From contig CP012821.1 of NCBI GenBank assembly GCA_001936135.1, positions 310,001 to 374,000 of the forward strand: DNA of 64,000 nt. The letters are read 5' to 3'. Made by a program: the position numbers and the translations under genes. This DNA comes from Saccharomycopsis fibuligera x Saccharomycopsis cf. fibuligera (lineage: Eukaryota > Ascomycota > Saccharomycetes > Ascoideales > Saccharomycopsidaceae). Positions 9,430 through 20,783 of this stretch are shown piece by piece; the first letter of the stretch is position 1, and each line of letters begins with the position of its first letter. Below the pieces are notes generated by a model. That model ran no database searches. It had not been told where the DNA came from and saw only the letters and a program-made list of their open reading frames with translations.

Positions 9430-11278
9430 ATGAGCGAACAAGACCAATCCACCCAAGCAGCCCCGCCGGCAAAAGTTCCAGCTCTATCTACGGAGCCTGC
9501 AAAGGCAGAAAAAGAAATTACTGTTGTCGATACCACTCAAACTGCATCTAACGACGACGCGGAATCTACCAAATATAAAGAGGAGCAAAATGTTTCTCAA
9601 GTTTCTCAAAACAGCGATGATACAAGCAATAAGCCAGCGGAAAGCGCCGAGCCCGAGCAACAAAATAGCAAGTTTAACAGCAGCAATAACAGAGGCCGTA
9701 AAGAAAGAGCAAGAGGTGCTGAATACGATCAAAAAGATTTCAAAAAACGCAAGCCAGAGAGGCCAGAGAGAAAGTGTGTATGTTTTCAAACCTAATGGAA
9801 GTGTTAAAAAATGTTTTCGACAACATAATAAGCCTAATTACTTTAATACTTCCATAGTTTTTAATTTGCCTTTTTCATATGAGAATATTTGTTTTTGAGA
9901 TCAAATCACTAACATAACTTATAGTTTCGAACCTTGTCCTACCTTATACGACAAAGATGGTAATGTGATACCTAAAGAAGAAAGAAAACCAAAGAAAAAA
10001 GTTGCCATGATGATCGGGTATTGCGGTACAGGATATCACGGCATGCAGTTGAACCCTCCAAATCCTACCATTGAAGGGGCTATCTTTGACGCATTAGTCA
10101 AGGCTGAAGCTATTTCTAAGGCAAACTCTACTGACTTGAAAAAAAATGCTTTCATGAGAGCTGCTAGAACCGATAAAGGTGTTCATGCTGCCGGGAATGT
10201 GATTTCTTTGAAAATCATCATGGAAGATCCAAAAACTGTTGAAAAAATTAATAGTTTTTTGCCTGATCAAATTAGAGTGTGGGGTATTGAGAGAGTCAAT
10301 AAAAGTTTTGATTGTAGAAAAATGTGCAGCTCCAGAGTTTACGAATACTTGTTGCCTACTTACGCATTACTTCCCCCAAAGCCAACTTCTGTACTTGGAT
10401 CTAAAATCAAAGAAGCCAATGAGAAGACCCCAGGTGTCACCAGAGATGATCCAGAGGGTGAAGAATGGTGGAAAAAAGTCAACAATGAATTGTTAACTGA
10501 GGGTATTACTCAAGAAGAAATTGATAAGACTCATCAATTGCTTAGAGAGACTGAAAAATTTGACGAAAAGGATGAAAACTTCAAATTCATTAGAAAGGTG
10601 AAGCACATTGAGAATCGCATCAGAAGATCATACAGAGTCTCTGAATCTAGACTCGAACTTTTTAGACAAGCAATGAATTTGTACTTGGGTCACCATAATT
10701 TCCACAATTTTACCGTGGGCAAACATTTTAAAGATCCAAGTGCTGGCAGATACATGATTTCTACTAAAGTCAGTGATCCATTTGTCATTGAAAACACTGA
10801 ATGGGTTTCCATCAAAATCCATGGCCAATCTTTCATGTTGCATCAGATTCGTAAGATGATTGGTATGGCTACTTTGGTGGTGAGAACCGGTTGTCCATTG
10901 GGCAGAATTGTTGAAGCTTTTGATGAGCCTCGTATTAATGTGCCGAAGGCTCCTGCTCTCGGGTTATTGTTGGAATGCCCGGTTTATACCGGATACAACA
11001 GCAAGTTGCAAAAATTTGGTTACAATGAGTTGAATTTTGACAATTTTGAAACCGAAATGTTGGAGTTTAAAAAGAAATTCATTTATGACAAGATTTATGC
11101 TGAAGAAGTTAAAGAAAATACTTTTTACGGATTTTACGGTTTCATTGATAATTTCAATGGTGACCCAATCTTTGACTTTTTGACCGCTAAAGGAATTTCT
11201 AGTTCTGTTAATGTACCAGTCAAAGAAATTGAAGTGCCTAATGAAAAGGAAGAAGAAAAAGCCGCTATTGAAGAATAG
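9430..11278 (+). CDS. PUS1: tRNA pseudouridine synthase Pus1 (two exons, 9430..9773 and 9925..11278)
   Basis: This TruA-family pseudouridine synthase modifies tRNAs and some snRNA/mRNA sites in the nucleus. Exon 2 holds the catalytic domain: VAMMIGYCGTGYHGMQ near its start, the catalytic motif RAARTDKGVHAAGN (catalytic Asp about residue 198), FDCRKMCSSRVYEY, and HQIRKMIGMA near the C-terminal part of the fold. Exon 1 gives a low-complexity, charged N-terminus with basic KERARG and KKRKPERPER clusters that could act in nuclear import. Exon 1 runs into a stop nine codons past the junction, so splicing is required. Joining 9773 to 9925 restores the frame across a split codon and gives 565 residues, close to yeast Pus1. 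The acidic tail (EKEEEKAA) is typical of yeast orthologues. Confidence 0.94.
9774..9924 (+). other. PUS1: PUS1 intron (151 nt)
   Basis: The 3' end shows CACTAAC at 9907-9913 as a branch-point-like sequence, 11 bases before the TATAG at 9920-9924. The only donor that keeps the reading frame is GTGTGT at 9774. A consensus GTATGT starts four bases later (9778) but would shift the frame. The phase argument is strong; use of the weak donor should be confirmed with cDNA. Confidence 0.8.
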
Positions 11279-11544
11279 ATACTTAGATTTTTTAATCAAT
11301 TCAATGTTAGATTTACGCTATTTTTTTTTTTTCGTTCTCTTATAAAGTAAAATAACTTAATGTACATTTATGTTTTGTATTGTTCGTTAAAATTTTTGAT
11401 ATGCTAGTTTTTATAGCATTTTTCGACCTGTAAAATATTATACAATTTTAGCAATCACAAACGATTGAAACTAACATGTTTTAGCTTAGAAGCGAGACAG
11501 TAATTAAAAAATCACATATTCAATCAAAACTAAGCCAAAGAAAA

Positions 11545-13821
11545 TTATTTTCTACCTTTCTTCCTACCACTTCCAGAACTAGTATTTTTTGTTTTTGGGG
11601 GACCTTCGTAATGAGTATGGCCAAGTCTTTGTTGAGCGCAAGAATTAACCCATTCAAGGCATCTTTCCTTTTCACGTTCTGACCTTAGCTTGTTTAAGCG
11701 CTTAATATTGCTCAAATGTCTAGTCTTTTTCTCTTCGTGTTCTTCCATCCGTTTACGTTTCAATTCTCGTTTGGAAACTCTTTTCATTGGTGTATCTCCT
11801 TTATTTGCTTGAAATGCGTTAGCATTCCTGTTTGTGTTACCATTTCCACTTCCATTTTCATGATCTTCATCGTCAAGATCAATATCAACAGCTTCTTCCT
11901 TTTCTCCTCTTTCCTCTAGTTTGGCTACGTTGAGTTTTTCTTGGGCAACTGAACGCCTAGTTCTCCGTTTAGAAAGTTGAGCCTCTTCTTCTTTTATTTG
12001 TTTTGCAACCTCATTTTGTTCATCATCATCAGAATCTGGCTCAACCACGCTTTGACGCACTCCGCTACTACGTCCAGCTCCCCGTCCTTGACCACGCTCA
12101 CGACGAACCTTACCACGATTTCCATGACTATTAATCTCATCAATATCAATAACTTCTTCATCGTCACTGTCAAAATCACTATCAGACAAATACGTATTAT
12201 TAATTTCTTCTTCCAACTCCAACTCTTCAATTGGTGGGGTATCAAGTTGAAGTGCTTTTCTTCTAGCTTGTATACTAGCATCAATTGATTCTTTCAAAGC
12301 TACCAATTCTTTTCGCAAATGCGATTCTCTTTTTCCCCATGGATTCAACGATCTGATAAGATTTTCAATCAGCTTTTTGGAATCCAAGTAACGCCAGTCT
12401 CTACTAGACAATAATGGAAATGGTCTTTCTTCAATAATTTTGCGTTGTAATGCAGTTAAACTTGTTGCTAGTGTTTGGTCGGCTATACCGGTGGCATCGT
12501 CAACTGAATAAATCACCTTGCCGTTCATGTCTTTGACGATTTTTCCGCTTTCGGAAAAGTCAAGACCAAAAATTTCTCTAGCTGAAATAATGAAAGATAA
12601 TGGAAGTCTATCAAATTGTGGTTCTTCTTCTTCTCTTTCAACAACACTAACCTCGAATTTTGGCGGTTCAACTTTATTTTTCTCATCTTTGGTTTTCGCT
12701 AAATTCTTTTTGCTTTCAGTTGCTACCATAGAGGTGCAATCTGGAGTATTACTAGTGCTGAGCTTCTCCTCTTGTTGTGCAGGAGTCGCAAACTTCACTA
12801 CTTCCGTTACGGCTTCTTGATCGACTTTATCTTTGATATTTTCTGTTTCGGATACTTTCAACAACTCATTTGGCTTTTCTTCTTTAGCCTTGAGTTTCTC
12901 TTTAATTTTTTCCACTCTTTGCTTCTCTTGCTCAAAGACATCGACTTTTTCCTCAATGTTCTTCTTCAATCTGTAAAAGTTTTCAATATCTTTAGCGATA
13001 ACTCCAAGCATAGATAAACAGTCATCGTTGCTTGGACCTTGAATCCACAATCTTCCCATTAAGTAAGTCTCTTCTTGAACTTCTTCCGTATCATCATCAT
13101 CATCATCGTCTCCAGTCCCGCCGATAGCAACACCATTCCCACCATTCATATTATCATCATTGAGACTAGAGCTATTCTTGTTTGGCTGTTTTCCAATTAT
13201 TGGGAGACCATTGTTTTCAAACCACCAATAACGGTTAAAAAGACCATCTTTACCAATAATATTAACTCTTTGACAATCAATTTCCATCAACCTTTTCTCC
13301 AACTTCTTGCGCACAAGGCGATATTCATCTGCTTTACTCATAACACTGGAACGGGCATCAATTTTCTTTTTGAACTCTGGATTATCTTTAGCAAAGGCCA
13401 ATTCATCCTCAGTAATTTCACTCCTCAATGTGAAATTTCTTCTTCTTCTTTTGTTTTTAATTTCACTGTCAACTTTCTTCTCAGAGTCAGCTGTATTCGG
13501 TTGGTCGCTGGTGCCCGTTGTTGACGTTATTACCGATGGAGTTGCAGTAGCTTCCGGAGTCTCTGTGTTTTCAACGGAGGCGTTGCTATTATTTACCAAT
13601 GAATTCTTTTTATCTTTCTTCCATTGTAGTAACAAAGTATTACATTCGGCATTTAAATCTCTAGCATGCTCCATTACCGCCTTGTATTCTCGGATAGCGT
13701 CAAGTCTGTCCCTTCTTAATTTTGTGGCTTCATCCATAGCATTATCAATATAACTTCTGATGATTTTGCCCTCAACGAGCAACTCACACAAGAGATTTAA
13801 AATTTTAATTTTTAAATCAAT
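11545..13821 (-). CDS. ITC1: Itc1, C-terminal part (downstream of a frameshift)
   Basis: This reading frame continues the ITC1 gene after a one-base frame change near 13,823. It has no ATG at its head (the first NTG is a TTG at 13791) and is open upstream as far as the junction, so it is not an independent gene. It encodes the helices after the WHIM1 region (LNLLCELL, SYIDNAMDEATKLRRDRLDAIREYK), a FNRYWWFENNG segment and a LNPWGKRESHLRKEL segment, both typical WHIM2/WHIM3 motifs of Acf1/Itc1 proteins. Long acidic and Lys/Arg-rich linkers follow, and the protein ends with a basic tail (GSGRKKGRK). Itc1 is the large partner of the ISWI ATPase Isw2, and WHIM motifs contact linker DNA and the ATPase. 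Confidence 0.85.
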   Translation of the reverse strand: MDLKIKILNLLCELLVEGKIIRSYIDNAMDEATKLRRDRLDAIREYKAVMEHARDLNAECNTLLLQWKKDKKNSLVNNSNASVENTETPEATATPSVITSTTGTSDQPNTADSEKKVDSEIKNKRRRRNFTLRSEITEDELAFAKDNPEFKKKIDARSSVMSKADEYRLVRKKLEKRLMEIDCQRVNIIGKDGLFNRYWWFENNGLPIIGKQPNKNSSSLNDDNMNGGNGVAIGGTGDDDDDDDTEEVQEETYLMGRLWIQGPSNDDCLSMLGVIAKDIENFYRLKKNIEEKVDVFEQEKQRVEKIKEKLKAKEEKPNELLKVSETENIKDKVDQEAVTEVVKFATPAQQEEKLSTSNTPDCTSMVATESKKNLAKTKDEKNKVEPPKFEVSVVEREEEEPQFDRLPLSFIISAREIFGLDFSESGKIVKDMNGKVIYSVDDATGIADQTLATSLTALQRKIIEERPFPLLSSRDWRYLDSKKLIENLIRSLNPWGKRESHLRKELVALKESIDASIQARRKALQLDTPPIEELELEEEINNTYLSDSDFDSDDEEVIDIDEINSHGNRGKVRRERGQGRGAGRSSGVRQSVVEPDSDDDEQNEVAKQIKEEEAQLSKRRTRRSVAQEKLNVAKLEERGEKEEAVDIDLDDEDHENGSGNGNTNRNANAFQANKGDTPMKRVSKRELKRKRMEEHEEKKTRHLSNIKRLNKLRSEREKERCLEWVNSCAQQRLGHTHYEGPPKTKNTSSGSGRKKGRK

Positions 13822-16677
13822 GGAAAGTTTGCTGTGAAACTGATGAGTACAGTGGATGGAGTAGCACTCATGTTTTTAGGCGCGAGAATTTCATTGACCT
13901 CATTGATCAATGGTTTATATCTTTTCACGTGGTCAACTAATGATAAAACGCCAAGCATAATAATTTGCCAGTATCCGTCTTTGAAGTTACGCCTAAATAA
14001 TCTTTCTTGCCATGACACATTACGATAATTGAGTAGTTTGGATACATTATTTCTTAAAATTCTCTTCTTAGTAGTGTCTTCATCACTGTCTTCATTATCG
14101 TCGTCATTAGCTGAAACGTAATCTGGGTCATTCTTGTCCTTGACTAATTCAACATCTTCATAAATGTTAAAATCAAGACCATAATTGTCTTTAGACTTGG
14201 ATTTGATCGCTGCTTCCTCACTATCCTTGCCTTTTTCGGCAGAGTCTTCTTTTTTTACTGCTTTTGCACTTTGCCTCTTTTTCTTATTGTCCGCAAATTT
14301 TTTTTCATTTTGTGCTTCTTCTTGTTCTTCTTCTTGTTCTTTTTGTTTCTTATCGTTCCCATCAATATCGGTCATTTTTACATCTTCATCTTCTTTTTCC
14401 TCAGTTTCTGCGCTCTCTTTTTCCTTCTTCACTTTAATTCCTTCTTTTCCAAAATTTGCTTTTTCTTCAGCTTCATGGTCGCTGTCGCTATCACTCTCAC
14501 CACTTTCATCCTCATTTTCTTCATCGGTATCAACATCAAAATAACTGCTTTCTGGAGGAATAGTCACAAGCAAAAATTCTTCATCCTCATAATCGCCATC
14601 GGAAGGTATTGGGAATTCGTTTGCTAAATCGATATCATTACTGGTAGCGTTATTTTCATCATCATCAACCCTGCCACGACTATTACCATTGGCATTAGTG
14701 CTCTTTTTATCGTCATTTTTCGTTTTGCCAACAGGTTTTGAATTTGAATCATTGCCATTTTCGTTAATACTGCCATCCTCAATAGAAGAATATTCAAATC
14801 CTCGTATACGCAAGTTTGGATCCTCATTTTCTCCAAGAATAAAACAACTTAACACTGAACAAAACACTTCATTGAGAAGTTCCAGATTTTTCAAACCTTT
14901 ATATTTAAATGAGTTAACAAAGTCATCAAATGTAAAGGTGTCAATTATCAAAGCATTGTGATATACATTCAAAAAGATCCATGTTTGTAGGGTTTCTGAT
15001 ATACAATTTTCTAATTCTGGTATCTTTTTGAAAAATGGTTTCTTAAAATAGTTAAATGGTTTGAGATTATCAAGATTATTAGGATTTGCTTTATCAATGC
15101 TGTAATTAAAACCGTAAGGTATCATCAAGTCGTCAACTACAGTTTTTCTTGGTGCGAAAGTTTCAAGATATGAGTCAATATGCTGTAGCCTAGCGAGCTC
15201 TGATTTACCCTGGATTGCTTCAATTGCTTTGACAGACTCTGGTGGAGGTTTCGGTCCAAGATAGGATGGTTCTTTGATTTCAGATTTCAATGGTTCAGAA
15301 GAAGCATCCTCTTTTTTATTACCGTTACCTTCGGAGTTCATTATATCGTTCAAATTGATCTTGCGGGCAGCATTAGCCTTTCCCTTAGCCGTTGAGCCCA
15401 GTATGCCATTACCTTTGTGATTATTAACGCCTTTAGTATCACCGTTGACCCCATCAGCTTTTACGGAAGCAGTTTTTGGAATTTGGCCTCTTGGTTTCAA
15501 TGGAAGCAATTTACGTGGTTGGAGATTATCTGAAGATGATTGCGAACGACCTGCGCCGTTTTGTCTTTTAGCTTTCTGTGTTGATTGGCCAGTGGTTGAA
15601 ATATCAACACCGTTTGCTTCCTGTAATTCATTGACCGGTACAGTGCTTGGTCTTTTCCTTGATTTGGGCTGTTTTGGAAGAATTGGTTTAGGTGCGTATG
15701 TTTGAAGATGGGGTGGATATTCCATTGGAATTCTATACTTTTTGGCAAACTTTTCGCGCACTATCCACGGAGCTCCGATTTTGCTTGACCTAGAAACGCT
15801 AAGCTTGATGAAAGTTTTGACATACCATTTAGTAAAATGGGAGCGATCTCTCAGAATACCAGATTCATCAATAGTAATTTCGGTATTATTGTCAAACAAG
15901 ACTCTATAACTACAATATTCTGGCCGTACCACGCCGAATTCGTCAACAAATGCATTAAATCTAGCCTTTTCCTTAATTTTAGCTGGTTTCTTTGTATCTT
16001 GAAACTTAACAAGAACACTTTCACCGGGGTAGAAGTCGCTTTTAAATTTTGAGTACACCAAATCAACAAGCAAATCAAGTCTTGGAACAGTGGAGAATTG
16101 CAAAAAACGCAACACTGGCTCTTTCAAGGGTTCTGGAAAATGCTGTTCTACTTTTTTCATTTCATTTTTTTCTGAGTCTAACGCTTCAAAGTAAGTGAAG
16201 CACGAATTACCTGTGATTTCGCACACAAATTTGCGCTTCATGTAATAATCTATTCGCGTCAAGTACTCGTTATATTCGTAGAACCATTCTTTAGTTTCCG
16301 GAATGTGCCATACTTTGATATTGATGTTATCGGGTAATGGGGGAGGTTCTTGATATATCACTGGTTTTCGTTTGTAGAGAACCTAAGAGCCCTGAGTTAG
16401 TATGTGATATATAGATTGATACAAAACAATCAGTAGCAATGGAGAGATCAGTGATCCATCAATCTGTTTTATGCGTTAAGCTACAAAAGTACTTTGCTTT
16501 CATTATGTCAAAACCAATCTTTAACAATAAATTGATAGAGTTTATTATTTAACGCGTTAATGCGCCTAATGGACAAAATTAAATGATAATGGGACACCAT
16601 GGAGGCACGCTTGAGAAAATACCAGGAAAAAAAATCATGGAAATCGAGCTGAATGATTGATGTCAGACACATACCAT
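13812..16677 (-). CDS. ITC1: Itc1, N-terminal part (ISW2 chromatin-remodelling subunit; exons 16675..16677 and 13812..16382)
   Basis: After removal of a 292-nt intron the protein begins M|VLYKRKPV, matching the start of yeast Itc1. The WAC domain follows (VWHIPETKEWFYEYNEYL, CEITGNSCFTYFEALDSE, about residues 25-130), then a basic linker. A DDT domain lies around residues 465-535 (TFTFDDFVNSFKYKG, CSVLSCFIL), then a long Asp/Glu-rich stretch, and finally WHIM1-type helices (WQERLFRRNFKDGYWQIIMLG). The frame stops at a TAA (13812-13814) in the middle of a conserved helix. The missing remainder is present in a different frame immediately downstream. Together the parts would be about 1,600 residues, longer than yeast Itc1 because of the acidic and basic linkers. 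ISW2 slides nucleosomes to repress transcription; the WAC domain binds DNA. Confidence 0.9.
16383..16674 (-). other. ITC1: ITC1 intron directly after the start codon (292 nt)
   Basis: On the minus strand the ATG at 16677-16675 is followed at once by a consensus GTATGT donor. A perfect TACTAAC branch point lies at 16402-16396, and the acceptor CTTAG ends at 16383. Exon 2 then reads VLYKRKPV, which is how yeast Itc1 continues after its initiator Met. Without this intron the exon-2 frame has no ATG near the WAC domain. Confidence 0.9.
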
Positions 16678-17974
16678 GTTGAAAAATTCAATGTTAAAAT
16701 TGTTCCAACTGCCAACGGGTTTGTGAAAATTTCCAAATCAAAATACGGGAAAAAATTAATTGAATAGTGCCAACAAACAGATGCTGGGCCAGCAATGGAT
16801 AATATGGATGATAAGCAAGAAGGAAAGAAAAGAAAAAAAAAAATAGAAAGTATTGGAAGAGGACGTTCTGTTTTTTTATTTTTCTTGCCATGCACTTAAG
16901 GCATTCTGCTCATAGTTAGAACTAGAAACATGCATAAACTGCGCTGCACGGTCGGGAAATTAATGCTGCAAAATCAAGCTACGCGGCAGGGCGGGTGATG
17001 GGTATCATACATATCTAAACATTAATATACATAAGTATGCATCATTTTCATATGATATCAGCATATAATGTGTCATGTGAACATGAGCGGTGCTGCGTAA
17101 CCGTAATGCCGTCTAATATCAAACAAAATTTTCTTCAGTCCTATTTCAACATCGCATTGCCCGAGAACTGGTACATCAGACAGAAATTTTCTACAACATA
17201 TTACTGTAATTGGGCTCGTTCGAATGCTCTCTTTCAGGTCAATAGTTCTGGTTTACAGTATTCGTTATTTTGAGCGTACCTTTTTCATATTATTACAGTA
17301 CTATCTCCCTGCAGTCGTTGACTAATTACATCTTTATGGCCAGTTAGCGGATTTGAGCAACGATAGTCAGCACTAAATATTATTGCAGCCCTACTGATTT
17401 GAATGATGGCGCTAATATAAAAAAGCATTACTGTAGTAGTCGGAAAAGATTTAAATAGAGTAGTCAAGGAAGGAAATTTCGCTCATCAAATGAACCATTA
17501 TCTTCATGGATATTGTAAAATATTTTAACGAAATATTGCTCGTGTTCTATTTTGCACCCGACTTTTGTACGAGATTGGTTGTCTCAGTCACCAAGATGCT
17601 CATAATTGCCATAGTTCAAGACAAAAGACTTAAAAATTTTGTGAAGCGTAGATATTAATAATTTTAAAATCTAACAAGTACGAAATTGCTTTGTTTGGAA
17701 TTATGACATAGTCAGGTAAAATAATGACATCTGTGATAGCGGTTTCCATGTATGCTACTTATTAATAAAAATTTTTTGTCAACCAAAAATCTTAGGACTT
17801 GAGCCTTTACTTTCATAAAAAAGACATATTTTCATCCCTCTCAAATAATGTTCATGGGTATTAATCTGTGCCTTAATAAAAAAGAGTCAACATAAGCCGC
17901 CTGGAAGGAGACCGTGTCTGCCACCCCCTTAACGCGGAGTTTGCTGGCTCATTCAGTCAAAACTCAAGACTTAT

Positions 17975-18645
17975 GCTAAAATTGACCGCTTCCTCTTCTA
18001 CCTCCGTCAGGCTGGTAAGAATCGACGAAATCAAACATGCAGCTGGTCCTCGGATTTACCGTTGCACGTACAAAATGTTATGGATGGTGATATTATCACA
18101 ATTCTACTGTCACAACCAACATATGTCCCATTTTTCGTCTCAATCTTCTCATCTATCCTTTGCTATTACTGAACTATGTTTTACTGAGTAACAATCTCAC
18201 ACTGCTACTGGTATAACGGCGGCCAGTAGCGTCTTATTTTTTTTTTTTTTTTTTTTCACACAAGAACGTTTTATTTGCTATATAAGCGATAGAAAATAGA
18301 GTCTAATAAACTTATCCGTATAGCGTATACAGTATAGTTCAATTGTTATTATATTAGGGAAACTTATATAAGTAAAAACCCTGTTAGTATTGTTAATTTA
18401 GTAGTTTTTTTCGGAGTTGATATAGATCTAGAGGGGCTCATGGTTTTGAGAGTTACTGCTTTTGTTTAAGCGTGTTTTACTGTTGCTATCGACAAGTAAA
18501 AAGAAAGGGTCTCATTTCAGTACTATCTTCCACTCACTAAAATAACAGTGTTATCTAAATCATTGGTGCGGCGGTGTAGTAAACAAGACTAATAATTGGA
18601 ACGGTTTTCCAATTAAAGTCCTTGCCGTGCTGGCTTCACTGAATA
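17975..18645 (+). repeat. Family-C dispersed repeat, copy 1 (upstream of tRNA-Asn)
   Basis: Three blocks of this stretch align by eye with the reverse complement of 49.77-50.65 kb: the segment with GGTAAGAATCGAC and GGTCCTCGGATTTAC, the block with GAAAATAGAGTCTAATAA and GTTCAATTGTTATTATAT through GATATAGATCTAGAG, and the block with AAAAAGAA..GG.CTCATTTCAGTA and TAACAGTGTTATCTAA. The other copy carries a few hundred extra bases between the second and third blocks. An ACTTATATAAGTAAAAACCC box gives it a TATA-like element. It ends about 100 bases before tRNA-Asn. It may be a solo LTR or a non-autonomous element of an unnamed family. A 20-T run lies inside it (18237-18256). Confidence 0.7.
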
Positions 18646-18750
18646 AAAGAATGGGGCTCTTACAAATTACGAAGATTTTCAAATTCGGATCTTGGCCTAC
18701 GAAATTTCTATAGCTTCATACATTATCCCCAGACCTGAAACTTCAGTCAA

Positions 18751-18824
18751 GACTTCGTGGCCAAGTTGGTTAAGGCGTGCGACTGTTAATCGCAAGATCG
18801 TGAGTTCGACCCTCACCGAGGTCG
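18751..18824 (+). tRNA. tRNA-Asn(GTT)
   Basis: A 74-base cloverleaf: acceptor arm GACTTCG/CGAGGTC with discriminator G, A box TGGCCAAGTTGG, anticodon loop with GTT, and B box GAGTTCGACCC. No intron. A T-rich terminator follows directly. It stands about 100 bases downstream of a family-C repeat. Confidence 0.95.
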
Positions 18825-19096
18825 AATTTTTTGATTTTTAATCATCCAAACCTCCCAATTGGAGAATAAAGTATAAATAGAATCGTTATGCCTGGAACAC
18901 AGGTACATGATAATATGACATTACAGTTTTTCTTAATTGTACCGGGGCTATTTATTTACCTGGTGTGCAGTGATGGCAAGTGCCATCTGGCAAGTTGTAT
19001 ATCGCAATTTATTGTACGGTTTGTGTATAATGGTTTTTAAGTGCAAATAGCTTGTTGCACAAGACCCATCGAAGCATGTTTTGGTATGCCATATGA

Positions 19097-19588
19097 ATTT
19101 TGTTCATATTCACTTTTAGTGGTGCTATCAGGAAGCCCCACATCTTGCGGCACAATTTGTGGATTGAGTTCAACTGGAATGGCTACTACATGCAGAACTG
19201 CCGGTCCATAGTTGGGGCCAAGCGCCTATCGTGGGGCACCATGAACCAGGTGGACACGATTCCTAAGGAAATGAAATGAGAATTCTTTGAAGAACAGAAA
19301 AGAAGTCAAAAGCAAAAAAAATTGCTGAAGAAAGTGGTGAAGTATAACGTTTTTCTTTTGCATGCTTGGAGACCCGAGCAACTAGGAGAATTTTTAAATG
19401 CGAAAGAAAAATTGCCTAAAAGACTGTCTGAAAAGTTGCCTAAAAAATCGATATTCAGTGTGAGTCGTAAAAGTAGATTGCTTATTCCAGATAAAAAAAG
19501 AGCATAGGCAGCTAAAGCTTTGCAGGGTGCTAACTTAGCCAACAAGTGGACACAGTTGAGAAAACATGGAAAACAATTAATGCGATAA
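19097..19588 (+). pseudogene. Decayed coding relic of an unidentified protein
   Basis: One frame reads through as protein-like sequence broken only by two stops (TGA at 19277-19279, TAG at 19505-19507) and ends at TAA 19586-19588. The three pieces look like one basic protein: RKPHILRHNLWIEFNWNGYY, then SWGTMNQVDTIPKEMK, then (after the first stop) EFFEEQKRSQKQKKLLKK, VFLLHAWRPEQLGEFLNAKE, and (after the second) LANKWTQLRKHGKQLMR. The composition (Trp, Lys, Arg-rich helices) differs from the random-looking ORFs nearby. The head is missing and there is no start codon. I could not match it to a family; a mitochondrial ribosomal or nucleolar protein is a guess only. Confidence 0.5.
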
Positions 19589-20741
19589 AAATTTTTTTAG
19601 GAGCTTTAGGTGTGCGCATAACCGGAATTAAACCGTAAACTAGAAAGAGCAAAACTACAAGGCAGTTATTGAAAAATAATGACCACCAGAAGTAGCTTTT
19701 GGCAAGCTGAAGGCGCTTCCGATTGATTTGCGGCGCGCCTCCGGTTAGATTTTTTTTTATATTTGTCTTGTATATTATGCATCGCGGAAAAGCACAAAGA
19801 CACAAATAGAACTTCCAAAGGCAAATCGCTAATCTGGCTTCATGTCTCGTTGCTACTGTTATGAAAAAATAAGAGCTAGAATAGTTGCCGAAAAGGACAA
19901 AAAACAGATCAATCATGCTTCAACATAGTTTGAAAGACTAATTGGCCAGCAAACAATGCTATTGCGGGATATGAATTAATGTGCTTGATATATATCGTTT
20001 CCGCCACGCCACTACAGGACGGCCCTCGAAATCGCTGAAAAGCACTGTAAAATGCATTACTTTGAAATATAAAGTCACGCGACTCTACCTGTGTGCATTG
20101 TGATAGGTGGATTTGGAGCATTGCGGCCAGGCAACAATGCCGCACGGTTCAATTAGCGAAGCTCTAGCTGTCCGACTACACTGTAGTTACAGCCAGGGAT
20201 TAAATTACGGATCGGCCACTTTTTACTTTGATTGCTGTGATGCGAAAGTGCGAGCGAGCAATACAAGCTCAAAAAAAGTGGTCTAGCAATTAGGTCTATT
20301 ACAGGTGTACTTACTAAGTGCCGTAGGATAATGGAGTTGGAATATTTCAGACCGAGAAATTGCGAGCACCGATGATGCTGCTGAGCGCTTGAGTGACAAA
20401 GAAAAAAAAAGCCATGCTGTAATAATATTTTTAGCGAGGACCCGTACATGCAGAGCCAAGCCTGGTAAAATTCTTCAATCTACAGAAAACAGAATGCGGA
20501 GCGGCAGCAGCGGCGACATGCCCGGTAATTTACAAATTTCTATATTTTTTTGTAATCCTATTATTCGTCTGCAAGTAAATATGAAAAGCATGATACTCGG
20601 ACTGTGCTATATTTAGAGTTCTTGAACTAAATGAGAGGAATTGATTGACGTCTAGCTGTCCTCAGTCACTAGAAAAAGGGCCAAATGAAAATAATAATAA
20701 AAAAAGGCAAGAAAACTTTAAAATCTTTTTTTATTTTATTT

Positions 20742-20743
<2 letters not shown>

Positions 20744-20778
<35 letters not shown>
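20744..20778 (+). repeat. 35-bp poly(T) tract
   Basis: Uninterrupted T run inside the gene desert, followed after about 100 bases by an A-rich patch of AAAC-type repeats (20881-20925). Confidence 0.9.

Positions 20779-20783
<5 letters not shown>

Noticed and set aside
13812-13830. Programmed -1 frameshift in ITC1
   Set aside because: No X-XXY-YYZ slippery heptamer in the right phase; a simple one-base indel is a better explanation.
13075-14627. Several plus-strand ORFs opposite ITC1
   Set aside because: They are shadows of the acidic and basic low-complexity codons of ITC1 (runs of Ser, Phe and Leu).
19097-19588. Identity of the relic as mitochondrial mL67/Mhr1
   Set aside because: Only a short RKP..LR...W pattern is similar; the rest does not fit, so no name is given.
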